Source of the DNA: JBKECF01 sp047974375 | GTDB taxonomy: Bacteria; Bacillota; Clostridia; Lachnospirales; CAMZNU01 | Length of the DNA: 64,000 nt | Reading direction: 5' to 3' | Assembly (NCBI GenBank): GCA_047974375.1 | Contig: JBKECF010000052.1 | Coordinates: forward strand, 62,001-126,000 | Shown: piece after piece, positions 45,316 to 53,694 of the stretch | How the letters are laid out: every line of letters begins with the position of its first letter | Numbering within the stretch: the stretch's first letter is position 1 | Notes under the pieces: model-generated | What the model was told of the DNA's origin: nothing | Databases searched by the model: none | Seen by the model: the letters and a program-made list of their open reading frames with translations, nothing else | Made by a program: the position numbers and the translations under genes

Positions 45316-48300
45316 TTGAGTAAAAAATTTTTAGGTATGAAAAAAGAGTTAGAAATTACTCCTGAATTTAAAAAACTAATGACTTTAATAAATGACAATA
45401 AAGATGTTCACATAATTAACTCTTTAGAAACACAAAAACATCATGTAACTAGTACATTGGAGCATGAATGTAACAGAAACACATTGATTATATGTAGTAC
45501 AGATAGTGAAGCACAAAATTCATACGAAGATATGTTGTATTTCTCATCAAAAAAAGTATATCTATACCCAAGTAAAGATATACTTTTTTATAACGCAGAC
45601 TTAAAAAGCACTGAAATAATCGAACGAAGATATGAAATCTTAAACACACTAATTAACGAAGAAAATATTACAATTATAATTTCTGCATCTTCCTTATTAG
45701 ATAGATTAATGCCTGTGGATTTATTTGAAAAATATAAAATAAAATTAGAAGTAGGTAAAAGTATTCCATTAGATGAACTTGTAGAAAAATTGGCTAGAAT
45801 GGGATATAAATCACGTAGTAGAGTGGAATATGTTGGGCATTTTTCAAAAAGAGGTGGGATAATTGATATATTTCCTACAATGGAGGAAAACGCCATAAGA
45901 ATTGAATTTTGGGGAGATGAAATAGACTCAATTAGACAACTAGATAGCATGTGTGAAAGATCGATTAATAAAGTAGATTCCATTACAATACTTCCTATAA
46001 AAGAACTTTTATATTCAAACAAAATTTTGAAAAATGCAATTACTAATATAAGTAGTGATTATGAAACTTCTTTTAAATCTTTCGAAAATAAGGGTTTAAA
46101 GGAGGAGGCTAATAATTTATCCTTCGAGTACCACTCTATTATAGATGAACTAGAAAACAAAATATTACATAATGATAATATTTTGTATGATTATTTTTAT
46201 AATGACAAAACCAATATTTTAGATTATTTAAAAAAAGATACAATTATTTATATAGATGAACCTAGTAAAATTAAGTCATGTTGCATAAATTTATTTAAGG
46301 AATTTTCTGATAGTGTTACGAATAAAATTTTGCAAGGAAAGCTATTATCCAAAAGTTTAGATATGGTAATAACACCAAATAATATAGACAGCAAGCTAAG
46401 TAAATTTACTAGAATATATTATTCTAGCCTTTATACAGACTATAAATTGAATGATATTCCAAAAATTGATTTTAAATGCGAGTATGCACCTATTATAAAA
46501 AATAGGTTCGATATCCTAAGCAATGAATTACAAACATTTAAAGATAAAAATTATACGATTATAATTTTCGCTGGTAATAAGAGTAGTGGAACAAAATTAA
46601 TAAATGAACTTGAAAAGTATAACACCACAGCACACTATGTAAATAATGTTTTTGAAAATCTAGAAGCCAATGCTATTTATGTTACACATGGTAGCCTAAC
46701 TAGTGGATTTTCGTACCCATTGTCTAAAGTGGCTTATTTTGGCAACAGAGAAATATTCGGGAAAGAAAAGAAAAAAAAGAAGCTATATAATAAAAAGAAT
46801 TCTAAAAAAATTGATTCATATAGCGACCTAAAGGTTGGTGACTATGTAGTTCACGAAAACTATGGAATAGGAATTTTTTCAGGTATTGAAAAAATAAACT
46901 ATAATGGCATTAGCAAGGATTTTATAATTATAAATTATGCCGATGATGGAACATTAAATTTGCCTGTGACGCAGCTTGACAGGGTCGAAAAATATATTGG
47001 CTCTGAAGTTGGTAATATAAAAATACATAAACTAGGTGGCAAAGAATGGACAAAGACTAAAAATTCAACTAAAAAAGCTGCTGCGATTGTTGCTAAGGAA
47101 TTGATTGAATTATACGCTAAAAGACAAGCAAGTACAGGTTTTGCTTTTAGCACAGATACATTATGGCAAACTGAGTTTGAAGAAAAATTCCCTTATGAAG
47201 AAACAGAAGATCAAATCAATGCGATAAATGATGTGAAAAACGACATGGAACAACAAAAGGTTATGGATAGACTAATTTGTGGGGATGTCGGCTTTGGGAA
47301 AACAGAAGTTGCATTACGTGGTGCTTTTAAAGCTGTACAAGACGGCAAACAAGTTGCTTATCTTGTACCAACTACAATACTCGCACAACAACATTATAAT
47401 ACCTTCAGCGAACGTATGCTAGATTATAGTATTGATGTTGAACTAATGTCCAGATTTCGAACTCAAAAAGAACAAAAAAATACCTTAAAAAAATTAAAAA
47501 GTGGCCAATGTGATATTGTTATAGGAACCCATAGAATACTTTCCAAGGATGTTGAATTTAAAGACTTAGGATTGGTTATAGTAGATGAAGAGCAACGTTT
47601 TGGTGTAAAACATAAAGAAAAGCTAAAAAACTTACGCAATAATGTTGATATCATGACTTTAACTGCAACACCTATACCAAGAACCCTGCATATGAGTCTG
47701 GTAGGCATAAAAGATATGAGCACATTAGAAGAACCGCCCAAAAATAGAAGATCTATACAAACTTTTGTAATGGAATATGACGAAAGCTCAATAAGAGATG
47801 CAATAAACAGAGAGCTATCCAGAGGTGGGCAAATATTCTTTCTACATAATAGAATAAATTCTATTGAAAAAATAACTAGTGATCTGCATAATCTAGTACC
47901 AAATGCGACAATAGCCTATGCACACGGGCAAATGAGCATCAGAGAACTAGAAAATATAATGAAAGATTTTATTAATAATGAAATAAATATACTTGTTTGT
48001 ACAACGATAATAGAGACAGGTTTAGATATTACAAATGCCAATACAATAATAGTAAATAATGCAGATAATATGGGATTATCCCAACTTTATCAGTTACGTG
48101 GTAGGGTAGGCCGCTCTAACAAAAAAGCTTACGCATATCTCTTGTATAAAAAAGACAAGGTAATAACTGAGGTTGCCGAGAAGCGATTAGAAGCGCTTAA
48201 AGAATTTACAGCCTTCGGATCTGGCTATAAGATTTCCATGCGAGATTTGGAAATTCGTGGCTCAGGTTCTTTATTAGGTGAACAACAACACGGTCATATT

Positions 48301-48828
48301 AACAATGTTGGCTATGATTTATACTGTAAACTACTAGACAGAGCCGTTAAAGAACTTCAAGGTGAAAAAGGTAAAGAGATAGTAGAAACGAAGATAGATG
48401 TTAATGTAAGTGGTTATTTACCATCTTATTATATTGAAGATGAGCGACAGAGAATAGATATTTATAAAAAAATAGCATATATAGATTCATTAAAGGAATT
48501 TTATGACATGCAAGAAGAACTAGAAGATCGTTTTGGTGATTTACCTAACTCGGTTCAAAACTTGCTTGATATAGCTTTAATAAAGTGTAATTTTAGGAAG
48601 GTCGATGCTATTTCCATTTTAGAAAAGAAAGGTAGTGTCTATATTGCATTTAAAAGTGATGCACAAATAGACGGACAACAACTTCTTGCGTATATTGAAA
48701 ACAATAGACATATTTCATTTAAAAATGGTACATACCCTGAGATGAAGTATACCTATAAAGGAAATTTATCATTAAACAAACTTAAAGAAGTTAGCGAAGA
48801 AGTAAGTAAATTTATATTAAAAATTTAA
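45316..48828 (+). CDS. mfd: Transcription-repair coupling factor
   Basis: ATP-driven translocase that removes stalled RNA polymerase and recruits UvrA. Order: UvrB-like N-terminal region, CarD-like polymerase-binding domain (VGDYVVHENYGIGIFSGIEK, about residue 505), RecG-like motor with Walker A CGDVGFGKTEVA (about 656) and DEEQRFGV (about 756), GSGSLLGEQQHG, and the C-terminal TRCF domain (YYIEDERQRIDIYKK, about 1037). 1170 aa. Start is TTG at 45316 with AGGAGATAAAA before it, 2 bp after pth. Confidence 0.96.
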   Translation: MSKKFLGMKKELEITPEFKKLMTLINDNKDVHIINSLETQKHHVTSTLEHECNRNTLIICSTDSEAQNSYEDMLYFSSKKVYLYPSKDILFYNADLKSTEIIERRYEILNTLINEENITIIISASSLLDRLMPVDLFEKYKIKLEVGKSIPLDELVEKLARMGYKSRSRVEYVGHFSKRGGIIDIFPTMEENAIRIEFWGDEIDSIRQLDSMCERSINKVDSITILPIKELLYSNKILKNAITNISSDYETSFKSFENKGLKEEANNLSFEYHSIIDELENKILHNDNILYDYFYNDKTNILDYLKKDTIIYIDEPSKIKSCCINLFKEFSDSVTNKILQGKLLSKSLDMVITPNNIDSKLSKFTRIYYSSLYTDYKLNDIPKIDFKCEYAPIIKNRFDILSNELQTFKDKNYTIIIFAGNKSSGTKLINELEKYNTTAHYVNNVFENLEANAIYVTHGSLTSGFSYPLSKVAYFGNREIFGKEKKKKKLYNKKNSKKIDSYSDLKVGDYVVHENYGIGIFSGIEKINYNGISKDFIIINYADDGTLNLPVTQLDRVEKYIGSEVGNIKIHKLGGKEWTKTKNSTKKAAAIVAKELIELYAKRQASTGFAFSTDTLWQTEFEEKFPYEETEDQINAINDVKNDMEQQKVMDRLICGDVGFGKTEVALRGAFKAVQDGKQVAYLVPTTILAQQHYNTFSERMLDYSIDVELMSRFRTQKEQKNTLKKLKSGQCDIVIGTHRILSKDVEFKDLGLVIVDEEQRFGVKHKEKLKNLRNNVDIMTLTATPIPRTLHMSLVGIKDMSTLEEPPKNRRSIQTFVMEYDESSIRDAINRELSRGGQIFFLHNRINSIEKITSDLHNLVPNATIAYAHGQMSIRELENIMKDFINNEINILVCTTIIETGLDITNANTIIVNNADNMGLSQLYQLRGRVGRSNKKAYAYLLYKKDKVITEVAEKRLEALKEFTAFGSGYKISMRDLEIRGSGSLLGEQQHGHINNVGYDLYCKLLDRAVKELQGEKGKEIVETKIDVNVSGYLPSYYIEDERQRIDIYKKIAYIDSLKEFYDMQEELEDRFGDLPNSVQNLLDIALIKCNFRKVDAISILEKKGSVYIAFKSDAQIDGQQLLAYIENNRHISFKNGTYPEMKYTYKGNLSLNKLKEVSEEVSKFILKI

Positions 48829-48839
48829 CAGGAGGATTT

Positions 48840-50570
48840 ATGTATAAAAAATTTATTTCGTATTATAGTCCTTACAAAAAAGTATTTACTGCAGATCTTT
48901 TTTGTGCAGCAATTTTATCATTAATTGATATAAGTATTCCATTATTTATAAGCTATATGATTAATACAGTATATGTTAATACTGATATTTCATATATAAT
49001 TTCCAAATCCCTTCAGATATGTGGCATCTTATTAATCTTATATATAGTAAGAATGCTCTGTAATTATTTTGTCGCCTATTACGGACATGTAATGGGTTCA
49101 AGAATGGAAACTGATATGCGTAAGGATCTATTTGACAAATTATCAAGATTATCATTTTCTTTTTATGATAAAAATAATACTGGTCAGATGATTAGTAGAT
49201 TAATAAATGACTTGTTTGATATAACAGAATTAGCACATCATGGCCCGGAGAATATTTTTATATCAACACTAAAGTTAATTGGAGCGTTTATATTGCTGAT
49301 GTCAATAAACTCTTTATTAACATTTTCACTAATAATTGTTGTGATTTTTATGTTTTTCTTTTCAAAAAAATGCAACGAAATGATGAAAAATAATTTAAAG
49401 GAAAGCAAAGTAAGAGTTGGTAATATAAATGAATCTGCTCAAGATAGTTTGGCTGGTATACGTGTGGTACAATCATTTGCAAACGAAAAAGAAGAAAAGA
49501 AAAAATTTAACGTGGGCAATATGGCATTTTTAGAAGCTAAAAGAAAATTTTATCGCACAATGGGTATTTATACTGGGGTTAATAGTTTTTTTCAGGGATT
49601 AATGTATATAGTTGTATTTTCAGTAGGAACATTTAGTATATTAAATGGTACGATGAATCCAGGTGACATCGTTGCATTTATTTTGTATATTAATATGTTT
49701 TTAGAACCCATTAAAATGCTAATTAATTTTACTGAAATGTATCAAAAGGGATATACTGGATTTAAACGTATGCACGATATTTTAGAATTGGAAGACGAAG
49801 TTAAAGAAAGGAAAAATCCAGTAGAAATTTGTAATTTTAATGGCAATATAAATTTTAATAATGTCAGTTTTAGTTATGAAGAGAATAAGGATATACTAAA
49901 AGATTTAACTATTTCCATAAAATCTGGTAGTACGGTGGCATTAGTTGGGCCATCTGGCGGCGGTAAAACAACATTTTGCTCCCTTATACCTCGTTTTTAC
50001 GACGCTACAAATGGTTCTGTCACTATAAATGGAGTTAATGTAAGAGAGTTAAAGTTACGTGATTTAAGAAAAAATGTTGGTGTAGTTCAACAAGATGTTT
50101 ATATATTTGGAACTTCTATAAAAGAAAATATTGCCTATGGTAAATTAGATGCAACAATAGATGAAATAGTGGATGCCGCGAAAAAAGCTAATATTCATGA
50201 TTATATAATGTCCTTAGATGATGGATACGACACAAAGATAGGTGAGCGTGGAGTCAGATTTTCCGGTGGGCAAAAACAACGACTAAGTATAGCAAGAGTT
50301 TTTTTGAAAAATCCACCTATCCTTATTTTAGATGAAGCAACAGCCGCTTTAGATAACGAAAGCGAGAAATATATTCAAGAATCTCTAGAAGAATTATCTA
50401 AGAATAGAACAACTATAGTAATTGCGCATAGATTATCAACAATTCGCAATGCAAATGAAATCTATGTATTAACCGAGGATGGACTTATAGAATCCGGTAC
50501 ACATGATGAATTAATTAAGAAAAATGGTAAATATGCAAACTTATATAATATGCAATTTAACATAAACTAG
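48840..50570 (+). CDS. ABC exporter (fused membrane and ATPase domains)
   Basis: Homodimer-type half-transporter of the MsbA/LmrA/YknU class. Six N-terminal helices (residues about 15-310). The ATPase domain has Walker A GPSGGGKTT (about 369), signature FSGGQKQRLS and Walker B ILILDEATAALD. 576 aa. RBS ACAGGAGGATTT. Substrate unknown; lipid or drug export is typical for the class. Follows mfd by 11 bp. Confidence 0.9.
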   Translation: MYKKFISYYSPYKKVFTADLFCAAILSLIDISIPLFISYMINTVYVNTDISYIISKSLQICGILLILYIVRMLCNYFVAYYGHVMGSRMETDMRKDLFDKLSRLSFSFYDKNNTGQMISRLINDLFDITELAHHGPENIFISTLKLIGAFILLMSINSLLTFSLIIVVIFMFFFSKKCNEMMKNNLKESKVRVGNINESAQDSLAGIRVVQSFANEKEEKKKFNVGNMAFLEAKRKFYRTMGIYTGVNSFFQGLMYIVVFSVGTFSILNGTMNPGDIVAFILYINMFLEPIKMLINFTEMYQKGYTGFKRMHDILELEDEVKERKNPVEICNFNGNINFNNVSFSYEENKDILKDLTISIKSGSTVALVGPSGGGKTTFCSLIPRFYDATNGSVTINGVNVRELKLRDLRKNVGVVQQDVYIFGTSIKENIAYGKLDATIDEIVDAAKKANIHDYIMSLDDGYDTKIGERGVRFSGGQKQRLSIARVFLKNPPILILDEATAALDNESEKYIQESLEELSKNRTTIVIAHRLSTIRNANEIYVLTEDGLIESGTHDELIKKNGKYANLYNMQFNIN

Positions 50571-50579
50571 GGGGAAACT

Positions 50580-51299
50580 ATGGAAGAAGTTTTATATACA
50601 CTTAAAAATCACACAAGCATACGTAAATTCAATGACGAGCAAATTACAAAAAAAGAAGAAGAAGAAATAATAGCTTGTGCTCTACGAGGTGCAACCGCTG
50701 GTGGTATGATGTTGTATTCCATTATTAAAATTAGAGATAAAAATAATTTAAAATATTTAAGTGAAAAATGCGATAACCAATCATTTATTGAAAAATCTGA
50801 CCTAGGGTTAATATTTTTGGCTGATGCGCATAAATATTACCAATACTTCGAAATAAAAAATGTAAAGAATTATGATGGAAATGGGCCAAAATCATCTGAT
50901 CTTTTTTTATCTATTGCTGATACCATGATTGCAGCACAAAACTCAGTAATAGCAGCAGAGAGTCTAAATATTGGAACGTGCTATATAGGGGATATACTGG
51001 AGAATATTGAAGAAATACAAAAATATTTCAATTTACCTTCGCACGTAATACCATTTACTATGGTTGTTTTTGGTAAGTACTCGACTAAACCTAAACTCCG
51101 AAATAGATTTGATGAAAAATTTGTAGTTTTTGATGAAAAATATCCCTATATTGATGCTGATTTTATAAATAAAATGTTTTATTCCGAGGAAACTAATAAT
51201 GATAATAATGCAAATGAATTTTATAATCGAAAAATAAATTCAGATTTTACTAAAGAAATGCGTCGCTCTTGTAATAAATATATTAAGGAATGGTTATAA
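50580..51299 (+). CDS. Nitroreductase-family FMN oxidoreductase
   Basis: FMN-binding reductase of the NfsA/Frp-like nitroreductase fold. N-terminal HTSIRKFNDEQIT binds FMN phosphate; IADTMIAAQNSVIAAESLNIGTCYIGDI is the core helix and loop (IADTMIAAQNSVIAAE, LNIGTCYIGDI). A C-terminal extension ends at MRRSCNKYIKEWL. 239 aa. RBS GGGGGAAACT-like (AGGGGGAAACT), 9 bp after the exporter. Last intact gene before the decayed region. Confidence 0.88.
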   Translation: MEEVLYTLKNHTSIRKFNDEQITKKEEEEIIACALRGATAGGMMLYSIIKIRDKNNLKYLSEKCDNQSFIEKSDLGLIFLADAHKYYQYFEIKNVKNYDGNGPKSSDLFLSIADTMIAAQNSVIAAESLNIGTCYIGDILENIEEIQKYFNLPSHVIPFTMVVFGKYSTKPKLRNRFDEKFVVFDEKYPYIDADFINKMFYSEETNNDNNANEFYNRKINSDFTKEMRRSCNKYIKEWL

Positions 51300-51326
51300 A
51301 ATAAAAATTGGGGTTGTATTGAAAAT

Positions 51327-51361
51327 AAAAAACCTTGGTGCCTTGCCTTAAAAACCTTGGT
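51327..51361. repeat. Short tandem-like repeat after the nitroreductase gene
   Basis: AAAAACCTTGGT occurs at 51328-51339 and 51350-51361, with related CCTTG words between and after them (to about 51376). No gene. It looks like a fragment of a dispersed repeat; a minus-strand frame through it shows no recognisable protein. Confidence 0.4.
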
Positions 51362-51463
51362 CGTAAAGCCTTGCTTTACTGATACCATAGGCGATGTCGT
51401 TCTAGCGGACAAGGAAAAAGCAAAACAAGACGCTTAAACCTAGTAAATAATGGCTTAATGAAT

Positions 51464-51573
51464 AAGTCAATAGATCTATCCGTTCGGTGGGGCTTGTACC
51501 ACAATTGAATGGATAGTTAGATGGTCCTGCCACTATTATACATTGAGATAGGGTCTAATTCTTACCGATTAAC
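51464..51573 (-). ncRNA. Structured RNA-like element, copy 2
   Basis: The minus strand of this segment aligns with 20857-20968. The first 23 nt are identical (GTTAATCGGTAAGAATTAG...); shared blocks are ATCTCAATG, GGTACAAGCCCCAC, GGATA and TCTATTGACTT, with diverged sequence between. A hairpin forms around the shared TACAAG loop with arms that differ from copy 1 (outer CC..TTC with GAA..GG). It has no ORF. It sits between the nitroreductase gene and decayed small ORFs next to an IS. Guide-RNA scaffold of a lost TnpB-type element is one reading. Confidence 0.5.
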
Positions 51574-51577
51574 ATAC

Positions 51578-51679
51578 ATGACAACATACTTAGGATTAAC
51601 AGAAGAACAAGGAAAAGCCAAGTTAATAAACATAGAAGAAGAACAAAGCCCAGTTACAAGTGATATGTCTTTAGAATAG
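51578..51679 (+). CDS. Short ORF, 33 residues, doubtful
   Basis: ATG 51578 to TAG 51679 reads MTTYLGLTEEQGKAKLINIE onward and ends SDMSLE. It has no clear ribosome binding site and begins 5 bp from structured RNA copy 2, divergent from it. The composition (Glu, Lys, Gln) is protein-like, so it may be a fragment of a decayed gene. Not recognised. Confidence 0.25.
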   Translation: MTTYLGLTEEQGKAKLINIEEEQSPVTSDMSLE

Positions 51680-51753
51680 CGGTGTGTATGCTAACACCTG
51701 AAGAGATAAGCGAATTCGGCGAAAATACGTAACTAAATCAAATAGCTGAAAAT

Positions 51754-52025
51754 ATGGCAAGATATTTTAAATACACATATGACGCCATAAAATTAATGCT
51801 ACTGGCAAAACCATAGAAGAGTTTAAAAAGACTTTACCTATTTCATTTGGCAACCTCAATAATAAAATTAATAAAGTCAAAAAAAATACTACAAAAAGAA
51901 TAAAAGAAACTACAAATCATTCTGAAACAATGGCAGAAACTATAGCGGATGTGTGTGCCAATGGTGTTAATGTTCAACCACTAAGTAAGGGAATATATAG
52001 TTGCTTAAAAACAGAACTGGGGTGA
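51754..52025 (+). pseudogene. Frameshifted small gene of unknown function
   Basis: ATG 51754 reads MARYFKYTYDAIKL and soon stops. One added base near 51794 joins it to an open frame NATGKTIEEFKKTLPISFGN... ending in GVNVQPLSKGIYSCLKTELG at TGA 52023-52025. The joined protein would have about 90 residues: a hydrophobic-poor, Lys/Thr-rich helix-forming middle and a conserved-looking C-terminus. It is tightly coupled to the next ORF. Family not recognised. Confidence 0.45.
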
Positions 52026-52030
52026 AAAAT

Positions 52031-52165
52031 ATGATTATGCCAAGTTTATATTATGCGGTAAATTTTTCCAAGTATATAGATAAAGATAAGGGTGGTATGG
52101 TTAAGGAATTTAAAAGTAATGCTCCTGATAAATTTAAAGATGAATATTACAATATTAAAACCTAG
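52031..52165 (+). pseudogene. Small gene cut by the IS481-type element
   Basis: ATG 52031, with GGGGTGAAAAAT upstream, reads MIMPSLYYAVNFSKYIDKDK onward for 44 residues. The TAG stop at 52163-52165 lies inside the conserved IS left end (ACCTAGG), so the natural C-terminus was replaced. The good ribosome binding site suggests it was a real gene, paired with the frameshifted ORF 5 bp upstream. Function unknown. Confidence 0.5.
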
Positions 52166-52215
52166 GTTATAATAGTAATCGCAAAAAAACATTAACCAAA
52201 AAGAAAAGTGTTCTT

Positions 52216-53206
52216 ATGAAAACAATTATAACAGAAGAAATGAGGTTTAGGGAAAAAATATGTAAATATGCAAAAAAACACGGAGTTATAAAAGCAACAA
52301 GGAAATACCATACAAACAGGCAATTCATATACAGACAGCTAGAAAAATATAATGGCACAGTACAAAGTTTAGCATTAAGATCAACAAGAGCAAAGAGCCA
52401 CCCGTCTGAATTTTTACTTCGTAAAAACCGAACGTTTCACGTTTTTCCACCGTTCACCATGGTTCTATAATAAACATACAAAAGAGGAATTAGGTTTAAT
52501 AAAAGATGTTTACAAAAGATAAAAATTAGATAGGCTAGCATAAGTTTTCGTGCAGTTAATAAAAAGATGGTATAGCAGGTGTTATGATAGTATGTGTCGA
52601 CAAATAAGAAAGATGAATAGTACCAAAGAACCTCAAAAAAATAAAAAAAGATATAAAACAAAACACATAGAAGTAATAGGAGGATATGTAGGAGATAAGG
52701 TTCAAATAGATATAAAATATGTACCAATGAAATGTTTAGAAGAAAATGAATATAATAAAAAATATTATCAAATAACAGTGATAGATGAGTATTCAAGGAA
52801 AAGAGTATTACTTATAGTAGATGAAAAAAGTATAACAAATAGGATTAAATTTTTAGAAAACTTAGAAGAAAAAATGGGCTTCGAAATAAATACAGTGCAG
52901 ACGGATAATGGAAGTGAATTTGTAAACAACAGTGAAGAAACAAGCAAATTGACTGCGTTTGAAGAAAAATTAAATGAATTAAATATAAAGCACAAAAGAA
53001 CAAAACCATATTTACCATGGCAAAACGGCAAAGTAGAAAGAAGCCACAGAACCGACGGAGAAAGATTTTATAATAAAGTATATAAAAATATAGAAAAGTT
53101 AATTAAGAGTTTAAAAAGATATGTAGCTGGAGACAATAGCAGAGCAAAGAAGATTCTAGGATTTAAGAGCCCAAATCAATCTGAATCTTTGTTTAACAAA
53201 AACTAA
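52216..53206 (+). pseudogene. IS481-family transposase, disrupted
   Basis: Part 1 (52216-52422, frame 1) is the N-terminal helix-turn-helix (MRFREKICKYAKKHGVIKAT; YHTNRQFIYRQLEKYNG; LRSTRAKSHPS). A ~60-bp insertion then shifts the frame. HTKEELGLIKDV resumes in frame 2 at about 52475, with two in-frame stops before 52550. Part 2 (52550-53206) is the integrase catalytic core with D, D and E in VQIDIKYVP, VQTDNGSEF and GKVERSHRTDGERFY. The HNGKVERSHR-type motif marks the IS481 group. All catalytic residues remain, but no full protein can be made. Confidence 0.8.
52423..52469 (+). repeat. ~47-bp repeat, copy 1 (inside the transposase)
   Basis: AAAAACCGAACGTTTCACGT... ending CCATGGTTCTATA. It aligns with 53198-53244 over its whole length at roughly three-quarters identity. 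It sits exactly where the transposase reading frame breaks, between SHPS and HTKEE, so it was probably inserted there. Confidence 0.5.
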
Positions 53207-53244
53207 ACGCTACGTGTTTACCCGATGTTCGCCACGGTTCTAGA
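53198..53244 (+). repeat. ~47-bp repeat, copy 2 (over the transposase stop)
   Basis: AAAAACTAAACGCTACGTGT... ending CCACGGTTCTAGA; relative of 52423-52469. It supplies the end of the transposase ORF (stop at 53204-53206). Confidence 0.45.
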
Positions 53245-53299
53245 TAGTAAATGAATTTTATGCAGTATTATAAAAAGCAGAAAAAACGGATAGAATCTA

Positions 53300-53490
53300 T
53301 ATTAGGAGGCCGCCACCCTTGACTAGTTACGAAAAATAATGCACAAGGTCGTACCTACGGCAACACCTAAGAACAATTAAAAAAATAAGCCTTGTCACGC
53401 TAATTTTAGCACTATTTATTCTTCACAAGTAAAGGGTTCCCTCCGGTGGCTAGGTCATGCCTCTGGATCTTCCTAGAACAATTAAAAAAC
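53300..53490. other. GC-rich gene-free segment inside the IS region
   Basis: This stretch is visibly richer in G and C than anything around it (for example GGAGGCCGCCACCC near 53305 and CCCTCCGGTGGCTAGG near 53438). It has no open frame of note on either strand. It holds a 15-bp direct repeat AGAACAATTAAAAAA (53370-53384, 53475-53489) and an ACAAGG/CCTTGT pair at 53343-53348 and 53390-53395. Possibly a foreign structured RNA or dispersed repeat. Confidence 0.4.
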
Positions 53491-53538
53491 TTTACACTGG
53501 CGAATTAAAAATAAACAAGGGTATTTTTTTGAAAATGT

Positions 53539-53553
53539 AACATATGTTTGACT
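53539..53553 (+). promoter_or_regulatory. LexA-box-like palindrome overlapping a -35 box upstream of uvrBA
   Basis: AACATATGTT (53539-53548) is a perfect palindrome, one base off the Gram-positive LexA/DinR box core GAACATATGTTC on each side. It overlaps TTGACT (53548-53553). uvrBA is a usual SOS operon. However, the same 28 bp occur at 41794-41821, so this is also the IS right end. Confidence 0.4.
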
Positions 53554-53694
53554 ATTCTAGATTTTAAAAAACATATTTATTTAGAAAATATGTACATAAA
53601 AAAATTGATATGATAAAATAAATTTGTTTTAAAGAAGTTTTATAGAAACAGATATTCGCTATAATTTTGTTTCATATTGTAGAAAAGGATGTAT

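Larger units (their letters stand above)
52160..53566 (+). mobile_element. Inactive IS481-type insertion sequence
   Basis: The bounds come from shared sequence with the 131-bp relic at 41691: the left 59 bp and right 28 bp match. Inside are a broken DDE transposase and about 330 bp of extra noncoding DNA after it. The left end carries TATAAT-like TTATAAT and a weak SD (AAAAGTG) before the ATG. I could not define clean terminal inverted repeats or a target duplication, so the exact ends may lie a few bases outward. It interrupts a small gene on its left and sits 129 bp upstream of uvrB. Confidence 0.65.

Noticed and set aside
51221..51412. Minus-strand ORF across the nitroreductase end and the CCTTGG repeats
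   Set aside because: TTG start without ribosome binding site, half of it is antisense to the nitroreductase gene, the rest is repeat sequence.
51300..53690. CRISPR array or integron-like array in the repeat-rich region
   Set aside because: Repeats occur only twice, at uneven spacing, with no cas, integrase or attC-like genes nearby.
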